This document shows positions 44,874 through 52,981 of a stretch of 64,000 bases of DNA, one piece after another. Both the position numbers and the translations under genes were made by a program. Positions within the stretch are counted from its first letter, which is position 1. Every line of letters starts with the position of its first letter. Source of the DNA: Denitrovibrio acetiphilus DSM 12809 (GTDB lineage Bacteria > Chrysiogenota > Deferribacteres > Deferribacterales > Geovibrionaceae); contig NC_013943.1 in assembly GCF_000025725.1 (NCBI RefSeq), positions 1,860,001-1,924,000 on the forward strand, read 5' to 3'. The notes below the pieces were generated by a model. It was not told where the DNA came from. It ran no database searches and saw only the letters and a program-made list of their open reading frames with translations.

Positions 44874-46023
44874 TATACTAATCTTATCAGTTTTTATAGC
44901 TTTAAATCTTTTTGCAGGAACAATTTCTGACGAAATTGTGAGATCTGACAACTATCTCAGACAAGTCCAGAAAATGATCAAAGAAGAGCAGCAAGCGATA
45001 AAAGAACTGAGAGATGAGAAAAAAAAGAAAGCAAAACAGTTAAAAAAAGCTGAAATAGAACTTCAGTATCAGAAATCTATAAGTAAGAAACTTGAATCTA
45101 AACTCAGAAATGCAGAAAAAGACTTGAGTTTTATAAACTTTCAGAGGACTAAACTGTCAAACAGACAGGAAGAACTTAAAGACTCCATACGTGCTGCCAA
45201 TTTTTACCTTTCCGGCGCAGGGGAAACTGATCTTTTGGAAGCTATTATTTTGTCAGATGAAATAGCAGAAGTTGCAGCGGGAATGCAGATTATATCACGT
45301 GTTAATGAGCGCCTCTTTGAAATGGCTAAAGAACTTGAACAAAATCAGAAAAAACTAGATGAAACAGAAGTTAAACTAAGGCATAAGCAGAAAGAAATCT
45401 CTATGACACTTCAGGACAAGAACGCTTCACTAAAGGAATATCAGTCTAAGAAAATACTTGTAAATCAACTCTATAGAATTGCAGCTGAAGATGAAAAAAT
45501 CAAAAATGAATACGTCTCAATGCTTAGGGATCAGCAAAATGAGCTGGAACAAAAGATTAAGGAGATGGAGCTTACGCAGATCAAGCAGGGAGAAGAGCGA
45601 AAATTCGATGGGCTCGATAAGAATTTCAAACACATGCGTAAAAAACTGCAGTGGCCGATTAAAGGGGAAATTACTGAAACCTTCGGGACCAAAAAAATTC
45701 AGGGTTTCAGAGGCGTCATACATAAGAAAGGTGTTAAGATTAAACCAGACGAGTCTCACGTTTCAAGTGTCTATGACGGTGTAGTGATGCACACAGACAC
45801 TGCATGGGGGCTCGGGTGGTTTGTTATCGTGGAACATGCAAGCGGCTATTACACACTGTATGCAAACCTGAACAGCATTACTGTAAAACAGAATCAGAAA
45901 GTCCATACAGGTGAGATTCTGGGCACAATAGATATTGACCATGAGGCAAATACACCTTATCTTTATTTTGAAATTCGTATACACGACAAAGCTGTTGATC
46001 CTCAGAAATGGCTGACGTCATAA
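44863..46023 (+). CDS. envC: EnvC-like murein hydrolase activator (M23/LytM domain)
   Basis: A 386-residue exported protein. The signal peptide (1-18) ends LFAG. A long coiled coil (about residues 25-250) and a C-terminal LytM domain follow (about 262-386). The metallopeptidase ligands are largely missing: the final HxH-type motif reads YLYFEI and the first ligand region reads GVIHKKGVKI. It is therefore a regulator without catalytic activity, as in E. coli EnvC, which activates amidases. It overlaps ftsX by 11 bp. Confidence 0.92.
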   Translation: MKFNILILSVFIALNLFAGTISDEIVRSDNYLRQVQKMIKEEQQAIKELRDEKKKKAKQLKKAEIELQYQKSISKKLESKLRNAEKDLSFINFQRTKLSNRQEELKDSIRAANFYLSGAGETDLLEAIILSDEIAEVAAGMQIISRVNERLFEMAKELEQNQKKLDETEVKLRHKQKEISMTLQDKNASLKEYQSKKILVNQLYRIAAEDEKIKNEYVSMLRDQQNELEQKIKEMELTQIKQGEERKFDGLDKNFKHMRKKLQWPIKGEITETFGTKKIQGFRGVIHKKGVKIKPDESHVSSVYDGVVMHTDTAWGLGWFVIVEHASGYYTLYANLNSITVKQNQKVHTGEILGTIDIDHEANTPYLYFEIRIHDKAVDPQKWLTS

Positions 46024-46039
46024 AATACAGGAGCAGAAA

Positions 46040-47281
46040 ATGAAATCGCGACTCAAGCTTATTCCCGTTCTGCTGGGGCTTCTGACCATTGCACTCATCA
46101 TAACCAGTGCCATGCTCGTAAAGACCCAGAATGTCTATGCGGCAAAAGATGAAAAATACAGGAACCTCGACACTTTTACTCAGGTTATGCATCTCATAGA
46201 AAATAACTACGTAGAAGAAGTAGATAATAAAATTCTCGTTTATGGAGCCATCAAAGGGATGCTTGGCGAACTCGACCCGCATTCTAACTTTCTCGACCCT
46301 GACACATTAAAAGAGTTCCGTGAGGAAACACAGGGCGAATTCGGCGGGCTGGGCATAACCATAGGACTGAAGGACAAAATACTGACAGTTGTTGCCCCCC
46401 TGGAAGACACTCCTGCGTTCCGCAAAGGGATACAGGCAGGTGACCAGATAGTTAAAATCGAAGGTGAAAGCACAATGGGCATGACTCTGCACGATGCAGT
46501 GAAAATGCTGAGGGGTAAAGCCGATACTGATGTCACAATCACTATCCACAGAGAATCTATAGATAAACCTTTTGATGTTACCATCACAAGGGCGGTTATA
46601 AAAGTCAGCTCTGTCAAAAGTAATATGATAGATGGCGATATCGGTTATATACGACTTATACAATTCAATAATAATGTTTCTGATGCTATTTCTGACGCCG
46701 TGAAAGAGCTGGACGGAAAAGGGGCAAAAAGCTTCATCATAGACGTAAGGAATAACCCGGGCGGTCTTCTCACAGAGGCTATCAGTGTTTCAAGTATATT
46801 CCTGCCGGCAAATAAAATTGTTGTCTATACCAAAGATAGACAGCAGACAAGACAGGATTTCAAGTCAAAAGTGTTTTCGACAAAAGAGCTTGAAAAGCCT
46901 ATCATCCTGCTTGTTAACGGTGGAAGCGCCTCCGCATCAGAAATACTTACAGGGGCACTACAGGATTACGAAAGAGCTACAATCATGGGCGAAAAAACAT
47001 ACGGAAAAGCTTCCGTCCAAAGTGTAATGCCTTTGCTTGACGGTTCAGCTATCAAGCTCACAACAGCTAAATACTTCACTCCGAAAGGACGCTCGATCCA
47101 CGAGATAGGAATAGAGCCGGATATTACTGTTGAGTTTAAAGAGCTTACACCTGAACAAATTGAGGAAATTGAAGAACCGGAAAGTTTTAACATGAAAGTT
47201 GCTCTGTTTGATCTCGACAAAGACAATCAGCTCAAAGCAGCGGTAGATAAAATGAAGGAAATACTAAAGGATGAACAATAG
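46040..47281 (+). CDS. ctpA: C-terminal processing peptidase, S41 family (CtpA/Prc-like)
   Basis: A 413-residue exported protease. An N-terminal signal/anchor (about residues 7-30) is followed by a PDZ domain (about 95-165, GLGITIGLKDKILTVVAPLE) and the S41 protease domain. That domain has DVRNNPGG, the serine motif NGGSASASEI and the lysine in GEKTYGKASVQ, so the Ser-Lys dyad is intact. Such proteases trim periplasmic proteins and cell-wall hydrolases, fitting its place after envC. AGGAG precedes the start. Confidence 0.95.
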   Translation: MKSRLKLIPVLLGLLTIALIITSAMLVKTQNVYAAKDEKYRNLDTFTQVMHLIENNYVEEVDNKILVYGAIKGMLGELDPHSNFLDPDTLKEFREETQGEFGGLGITIGLKDKILTVVAPLEDTPAFRKGIQAGDQIVKIEGESTMGMTLHDAVKMLRGKADTDVTITIHRESIDKPFDVTITRAVIKVSSVKSNMIDGDIGYIRLIQFNNNVSDAISDAVKELDGKGAKSFIIDVRNNPGGLLTEAISVSSIFLPANKIVVYTKDRQQTRQDFKSKVFSTKELEKPIILLVNGGSASASEILTGALQDYERATIMGEKTYGKASVQSVMPLLDGSAIKLTTAKYFTPKGRSIHEIGIEPDITVEFKELTPEQIEEIEEPESFNMKVALFDLDKDNQLKAAVDKMKEILKDEQ

Positions 47282-48470
47282 AAAAAACGGAAGTGGTAAA
47301 AGGGTAAGAACCCCCATTACCACTTCCGGTTCTAATAACAATAATAACGGAAATAAAAACAGAAAAGAGACAAAAGTCACAACCTTAATGATGGCAGGAG
47401 GACTCGCCGTTCTTGCCGTAATGCTTTTCGCTGTGGCGTTTCTGTTCATGGCAAGAGGCAGCTCAGGCAATGTTGATCCGGCACAGGGGGCACCGGAAAC
47501 TGTTCGGAAACAAATTACAAACGAACAGGTACTAGATGCGGTCTATGTCTCCCTCTTCACATACGGACTCGATAAAAGCAGTATCAAAGAGCAAACAGAA
47601 GTTGAATCTGATGGTAAAACAGAAATAAAGATGACTATTGACCCGCAGGATATAGAAGAGACTGAATTAAAACAGACATTAACCGAAAAGCTTAACGAAC
47701 TGGGGCTGGAGGTCACAGGCGACGAAGTTGTATCAGTTGAGAACAGTACAATAAAACTTGATCTGCAATTCAGTAAACCGAAAGCTGTACTCAAACCAAA
47801 ACCAAACAGTATAGCATTTGTTATTGACGACTGCGGGTATAGTGAAGAGCTTGCTGAAAAGCTGGCAGCCTTCCCTTATCCAATGACTATGGCGATCATC
47901 CCCCACACAGAATATGCCAAAAAAACTGCGGAGATAGCATACAAAGCCGGTAAAGTAGTTTTTCTACATCAGCCTATGCAGCCTTTATCATACCCTAAAA
48001 CTGACCCTGGTAAGGGGGCTGTCCTGCTTAACATGCCTGAAAAGATTATCCAGACATCACTGAACAGTAATGTTGCGAGCCTTGGCGGCAAAATCGACGG
48101 ATTTAACAACCACATGGGTTCAGCTATCACACAGGACAGAGAGAAGATGAAGCAGGTCTTCAAAGTTATGAAAAAGTATACAGACACGTTCCTTGACAGC
48201 TACACTTCAAGAGATACAGTCGCTTTTGATCAATGTAAAGCGGAAGGCATGAAGTGCGCAATAAACCGTAAATTCATAGACAACGAATCAGACTACAGCT
48301 ATATTCGTTCTAAAATTATAGAAGGTGCAGAGATCGCAAGAACTGATGGTAGTGTCATAATGATCGGTCACCTGCGTGAAAGCACTGTTCATGCTTTGGA
48401 GAAAATTCTGCCGGAGCTTGAGAAAGCAGGCTATAATATTGTCCCTGTAACGGAGCTTACACAAAAGTGA
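47271..48470 (+). CDS. Divergent polysaccharide deacetylase family protein (YibQ-like)
   Basis: A 399-residue protein. A basic N-terminus with an asparagine run, a membrane anchor (about residues 37-62), a linker domain, and the divergent polysaccharide deacetylase domain (about 175-395). That domain has the first motif FVIDDCGY, the aspartate pair, FLHQPMQPLSYPK, and FNNHMGSAITQ with its histidine. A late GHLRESTVHAL histidine also fits. The family regularly follows ctpA in ftsEX-envC-ctpA operons. Its substrate is unproven. It overlaps ctpA by 11 bp. Confidence 0.88.
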   Translation: MNNRKNGSGKRVRTPITTSGSNNNNNGNKNRKETKVTTLMMAGGLAVLAVMLFAVAFLFMARGSSGNVDPAQGAPETVRKQITNEQVLDAVYVSLFTYGLDKSSIKEQTEVESDGKTEIKMTIDPQDIEETELKQTLTEKLNELGLEVTGDEVVSVENSTIKLDLQFSKPKAVLKPKPNSIAFVIDDCGYSEELAEKLAAFPYPMTMAIIPHTEYAKKTAEIAYKAGKVVFLHQPMQPLSYPKTDPGKGAVLLNMPEKIIQTSLNSNVASLGGKIDGFNNHMGSAITQDREKMKQVFKVMKKYTDTFLDSYTSRDTVAFDQCKAEGMKCAINRKFIDNESDYSYIRSKIIEGAEIARTDGSVIMIGHLRESTVHALEKILPELEKAGYNIVPVTELTQK

Positions 48471-49450
48471 TTATATTAGGTATAGAATCTTCCTGCGACG
48501 AAACTTCTCTTGCAGTCTATGATTCAGTAAACAGGTCTGTTAAAGCAACATTTACAAGCTCACAGGCGGAACTGCACAGTAAGTTCGGCGGTGTTGTGCC
48601 TGAGGTTGCATCACGGAACCACATACTCAAAATCGAAAGCCTTTTTGAACAGTGCATGACAGAAGCCGGCATCACTCCCCAAGACATAGATGCCATCGGC
48701 GTCACTAACGCCCCCGGGCTGATAGGAGCCCTCTTTGTGGGAGTATCCTTTGCAAAAGCTCTCGGGTACGCACTGAAGATACCTGTGATCCCCGTAAATC
48801 ACCTGTCTGCTCATATCCTTGCCTCTGAGCTCACGAACCAAGAGCTGAAGGCTCCTTACCTTGCACTCATAATATCCGGCGGACACACGCATATTTATGA
48901 TGTTGACGAAGCTTATAATTTCGAGCTCCTTGCACGCACCATAGATGACGCAGCGGGAGAATCCTTTGACAAAGTCGCAAAAATGCTTGGGCTAGGCTAT
49001 CCCGGTGGACCTGCAATAGAAAAACTTGCAGAGAGCGGTGATGAAAATAAAGTTACTCTGCCTATCGCCATCAAAAAGAAACCGGACTTCTCTTTCAGCG
49101 GGCTGAAAACAGCAGTTCTGAACAAGATAAACGATAAATCAGAATCAGATGCAGACATAGCCGCATCATTTCAGAAGACAGTGGCAGAAACTCTGACACT
49201 CAAAACCCTGCGGATGGCTGAATCACTGGGGCGCAATAAGATCGTTGTTGCCGGAGGCGTCGCCTGTAACGGATATATCAGACGGGCTTTTATGGAAAAA
49301 CAAGGCTATGAAGTATTCTTTCCGTCCCCCAGACTATGCACAGACAACGGCGACATGATAGCTTACGCAGCATCTAAGTTTTTCGGACAGAGAAAATTTG
49401 CATCATTGGATGAAACAGCACATGACAGAATGCAGCAAATCAACAAATAG
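48467..49450 (+). CDS. tsaD: tRNA N6-adenosine threonylcarbamoyltransferase
   Basis: A 327-residue metal-dependent enzyme that, with TsaB/TsaE, transfers the threonylcarbamoyl group to A37 of tRNAs. Family motifs are GIESSCDETSLAVYD at the N-terminus, the metal-binding NHLSAH, ISGGHTHIY, and GGVACNGYIR. The start is GTG (GTGA overlapping the previous stop). Its substrate is made by the tsaC product (8778). Confidence 0.96.
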   Translation: MIILGIESSCDETSLAVYDSVNRSVKATFTSSQAELHSKFGGVVPEVASRNHILKIESLFEQCMTEAGITPQDIDAIGVTNAPGLIGALFVGVSFAKALGYALKIPVIPVNHLSAHILASELTNQELKAPYLALIISGGHTHIYDVDEAYNFELLARTIDDAAGESFDKVAKMLGLGYPGGPAIEKLAESGDENKVTLPIAIKKKPDFSFSGLKTAVLNKINDKSESDADIAASFQKTVAETLTLKTLRMAESLGRNKIVVAGGVACNGYIRRAFMEKQGYEVFFPSPRLCTDNGDMIAYAASKFFGQRKFASLDETAHDRMQQINK

Positions 49451-50444
49451 AATTCTCCGGATACTAAACAAAAATAAACTGATCGCAGCTCCACTGGCGG
49501 GTGTTACAACACCTCCGTTCCGTAAATTACTGCGTAAATATTTTGACGGACTCATATACACAGAAATGGTGAGCGTTGAGGGTGTCCGACGTAAAGCTGA
49601 CAGAACTCTCAGCTATCTGAGCATAACAGAGTCCGACCAACCTATAGGAGTGCAGCTTTTCGGAAGCAAACCGGAAGCATACACCGAAGCAATAGAAGTT
49701 GTTCAGGATTATATAAAAGCAGAGTTTGTTGATATAAACATGGGGTGCCCTGTAAAAAAGGTTCTTAAATCAGGCAGTGGGTGCGCCATGATGAAAGACC
49801 CGGTTAATTCCGGAAAGATAGTTGCCGCAGCCAAAAAAGCTCTGGGAGATGTCCCACTGACAGTCAAAATACGCCTTGGGTGGGACAAGAAGAACCTGAA
49901 CTACAACGAAATGATCAAAATAGCCTATGAAGAAGGCGCAGAGGCAGTCACTGTTCACGGCAGAACAAAAACAGAAATGTTCTCAGGCGTAGTCAACTAT
50001 GACCTTATCGCTGATGCTAAAGCAAACGCAAAACTGCCGATAATAGGGAACGGCGACGTTGTGGATGTTGCAACATATGAGAAAATGCTTGCTACAGGCG
50101 TTGACGGAGTAATGATCGGGCGCGGGATGATGAAACAGCCGTGGCTTTTTGAAAGTATATTGAACGGTAGAGACCCTTCCGGTTATATGACATACGACAA
50201 GCTGTATGAGCTCATTAAAGAACTGGTGAGAAACGAGAAGATATATAAGGGCGAAATGTTCTTTCTCGAAACAGTCAAAAAATATATTGTCTGGTTTCTG
50301 AAAGGTATGCCCGGAGCAGCAGCGCTCCGCAATAAGCTTTATATGTGCCCCACAGAAACCGAAATGTTCGTCATGCTCGATGAGTATTTCGGCAGACTGG
50401 GTCAGTCCACCATGTGCAGTATATCTGACGACGCTGTAGGATAA
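49422..50444 (+). CDS. dus: tRNA-dihydrouridine synthase (DusB-like)
   Basis: A 340-residue FMN enzyme that reduces uridines in the D-loop of tRNAs. The motifs are IAAPLAGVTTPPFRKLL at the barrel start, DINMGCPVKKVLKSGSGCAM with the catalytic cysteine, VTVHGRTKTEM, and IIGNGDVVD. The first in-frame ATG with an SD-like GGATGA is 49422, inside the tsaD end; a TTG at 49398 is an alternative. Its last 43 bp overlap the convergent oxidoreductase gene, an unusual end-to-end overlap. Confidence 0.92.
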   Translation: MTECSKSTNRILRILNKNKLIAAPLAGVTTPPFRKLLRKYFDGLIYTEMVSVEGVRRKADRTLSYLSITESDQPIGVQLFGSKPEAYTEAIEVVQDYIKAEFVDINMGCPVKKVLKSGSGCAMMKDPVNSGKIVAAAKKALGDVPLTVKIRLGWDKKNLNYNEMIKIAYEEGAEAVTVHGRTKTEMFSGVVNYDLIADAKANAKLPIIGNGDVVDVATYEKMLATGVDGVMIGRGMMKQPWLFESILNGRDPSGYMTYDKLYELIKELVRNEKIYKGEMFFLETVKKYIVWFLKGMPGAAALRNKLYMCPTETEMFVMLDEYFGRLGQSTMCSISDDAVG

Positions 50445-51754
50445 GCATACAAGATCTTCTTAAGATCAGATATTTTCAGATCCTGCTTAATAGCGATAAC
50501 GAACAAATTGATAATGTCCTCTGCGTGCTGACCAATTATATGCGCTCCCAGTATCCTCCCTGTCCCCTTTTCTATCAGAACTTTATAAGCTGAAAAGTGT
50601 TCTATGGTGCGGAAAGAGGTGAACCAGTGGTCTGTTCGTTCGAACTTGACTTCAAAATCCAGCCCGGCATCTGCCGCCTGCTTTTCTGTGTACCCCACAG
50701 CAGAAATCCCCGGAACATTAAACATTACAGTCCCTGTATTCAGATAATCAGGTTCTTTGGAATTACCGTTAACCATATTATGAGCCGCAATATAACCTTC
50801 CATAAATGCAATCGGTGAAAGGAGATACCCTTCGGTGTCTGTGCAGTCCCCTCCCGCATATATCGCAGGATTGGTGGTCTGCATAAAGCTGTTCACAACG
50901 ACACCGCCCCTTGAGAGCTCAACTCCGGCTTTACCGGCGTCAAGTCCGTCAACGTTCGCAACACGCCCGGCACCATGTATAACCAGATCGACATCACGGA
51001 CAACAGGCCCGTCAGGTGTGTCAACAATGACTCTATAGCTGCCGTCCAGCTTTTCAATACTGCTCACACGACCGTTTGTAAGGATGTTTATCCCCTTCTG
51101 GCGCAGAGATTCCACCATAACATCGACAATATCCGCCTCAAAGCTGGGCACAAGCCTGTCATCGACCTGCACAATGGTCGTTTCCGCACCAAATGCATTT
51201 GCGATATTTGCAAACTCAACAGAAATATATCCGCCGCCGATGAAAAGCAAACGCTTAGGCAGTTCGTCCAGATTAAGAAAACATTCATTGTCGCAAACAT
51301 TCTCAAAGCCGTTAAATGGCAGTACCAGAGGCTTTGAGCCTGTCCCTATAAAAGCCATATCAAAGGTGAACTCTTCGCCGGATATCTTCAGAGATTTCTC
51401 ACCTGTAAAAGTTGCAAAACCGGAGATATAGTCTATCCCTTTTTTATCATATTTATATTTAAGTTTTTCGGAGTGATTGCCTGTAAACTCACGCTTATGT
51501 GCCATCATAGCTTTCCACGAAAGTCTGATGTCGCACTCGACCACCCCTTTTGAAGCCATACGCCTGTGGAAATCCGCAAACTCTGCAGCAGTGATCATAA
51601 CTTTTTTAGGGTCGCATCCTGAAATGGCGCATGTACCGCCAAACTGTTTATAATCGCAGATCAGAACTTTTTTGCCTGCTGCTGCAAGTTTAAAAGCTGC
51701 GGTGTTTCCCGCTCCGCCTGTTCCGATACAAATAACATCATAATGCTTTGACAT
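50402..51754 (-). CDS. Pyridine nucleotide-disulfide oxidoreductase, lipoamide-dehydrogenase-like but with altered dyad
   Basis: A 450-residue flavoprotein. The FAD-binding start is CIGTGGAGNTAAFKLA, the redox disulfide is GGTCAISGCDPKKV (Cx4C), the NAD(P) loop is FIGGGYISVEFAN, the second FAD site is YAGGDCTDTEGY, and a dimerisation domain is at the C-terminus. The C-terminal active-site dyad, HxxPTxSE in lipoamide dehydrogenase, reads YAYPTASSD here, so the acid-base histidine is missing. It resembles mercuric-reductase-related and Lpd-like orphan enzymes; the substrate is unknown. No 2-oxoacid dehydrogenase genes are adjacent. Confidence 0.88.
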   Translation of the reverse strand: MSKHYDVICIGTGGAGNTAAFKLAAAGKKVLICDYKQFGGTCAISGCDPKKVMITAAEFADFHRRMASKGVVECDIRLSWKAMMAHKREFTGNHSEKLKYKYDKKGIDYISGFATFTGEKSLKISGEEFTFDMAFIGTGSKPLVLPFNGFENVCDNECFLNLDELPKRLLFIGGGYISVEFANIANAFGAETTIVQVDDRLVPSFEADIVDVMVESLRQKGINILTNGRVSSIEKLDGSYRVIVDTPDGPVVRDVDLVIHGAGRVANVDGLDAGKAGVELSRGGVVVNSFMQTTNPAIYAGGDCTDTEGYLLSPIAFMEGYIAAHNMVNGNSKEPDYLNTGTVMFNVPGISAVGYTEKQAADAGLDFEVKFERTDHWFTSFRTIEHFSAYKVLIEKGTGRILGAHIIGQHAEDIINLFVIAIKQDLKISDLKKILYAYPTASSDILHMVD

Positions 51755-51816
51755 AATGTCCCCCTCTCTATTACATTATCACACAGGGAGTTTTCTTCAA
51801 GTCAATGAACAACTTT

Positions 51817-52980
51817 CTATTCGTAAATGATAAATTCGTTCAAATCCGAATTAAGAATATTCTTCAGCTCCGGTGAATCCTCGCTCTCTACCTGAACAAA
51901 TATGAATGCAAAAACACCATATCTCATAAAGTCTGTTTTCCGAATGTCCAGAACATTTGAAAATGTGCTGCAAAGCTTATCATAATCAAACCCTTTCAAC
52001 AGAAGGTCATCGATATGAGAACCTTTCTCTATTACGCACATGGAGTAAACACTGTCACCGCACCGCTGCTCTATATCGTCCCAATCCGGTTTTATGTTTT
52101 TCATAAAACATTCATAAGTATTCAAACCATAGCCGAAAACAGAAATGTCTGTACAGCACCACCCGGCAAAGCGCATCGGGTTCATCTCTATAGGGATCAT
52201 ATCCCCGTCAGTGTCTATCCGTATCTCCAGATGAAACGGAAAATCCTTCACAACTGTAAGTCTGGAAAGGGATTTAAGAAAACGCATCACCTTATCCTGA
52301 ACCTCTCTCACTATAGGCACAGAGGTAACATACACCCTGTCAGAAACATCATCCTTGCCTGCAAAATAATGCTTAAGCACGTTCAGAATAACAGGTTCGC
52401 CGTAGGAATCGTAATATCCATCAATAGCATACTCAACACCGTCTATAACTTCCTCTATGATGAACCCGGACGAATCAAGCACATCTTCAGGGTAGTAGTC
52501 CTTTATCTTTACAGTCTCTTCAAGAAGCTTTTCACGAACAGCTTTCCAGCTATCAGCATCCTCTACATAATGCACACCAAGACTGAAAAAACCAACTGAA
52601 GGCTTTATTATAAAAGGGAATTTAAGATCCTTCAGCTTAAGCTGTTCGATCTCTTCAAGCAGAACTTCTTTGTAGTAAAAATCAGGGTACATACCGGACA
52701 GTATATCCCTGAATTTCCCTTTATTTTTAAAAGTGTCAATGCGTTCAATCAGGTCAGAAAACATAAGATTATCGTTAATCCACTTTATAGCGTTCTCTGA
52801 GTTGGTATAAATGAGCGGCTTTGTTTTAAACCTGTCGATGAACCTCTCTTCAGAGAGGAGAGTCAGTTTCTCATATTCGGGCAGAGTTTTTACAAAGTCA
52901 TTAAGCAGGACAGGATACCTGTTTCTTTTCAGAGTATCAAGAAGTATGCCCGAGGCAAATGGTTCGTCTAATATAAACAT
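51817..52980 (-). CDS. ATP-grasp domain protein, unknown substrate
   Basis: A 387-residue protein. The ATP-grasp core is visible: FPFIIKPSVGFFSLGV (ATP-binding lysine), IEEVIDGVEYAIDGYYD, HLEIRID, then MIPIEMNPMRFAGWC with the metal-binding Glu and Asn. The N-terminal 110 residues should form the pre-ATP-grasp fold. This composition is seen in carboxylate-amine ligases and biotin-carboxylase-like orphans, and I cannot tell the substrate. It lies 1 bp after tex on the same strand, so they are co-transcribed. Confidence 0.82.
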   Translation of the reverse strand: MFILDEPFASGILLDTLKRNRYPVLLNDFVKTLPEYEKLTLLSEERFIDRFKTKPLIYTNSENAIKWINDNLMFSDLIERIDTFKNKGKFRDILSGMYPDFYYKEVLLEEIEQLKLKDLKFPFIIKPSVGFFSLGVHYVEDADSWKAVREKLLEETVKIKDYYPEDVLDSSGFIIEEVIDGVEYAIDGYYDSYGEPVILNVLKHYFAGKDDVSDRVYVTSVPIVREVQDKVMRFLKSLSRLTVVKDFPFHLEIRIDTDGDMIPIEMNPMRFAGWCCTDISVFGYGLNTYECFMKNIKPDWDDIEQRCGDSVYSMCVIEKGSHIDDLLLKGFDYDKLCSTFSNVLDIRKTDFMRYGVFAFIFVQVESEDSPELKNILNSDLNEFIIYE

Positions 52981-52981
52981 G

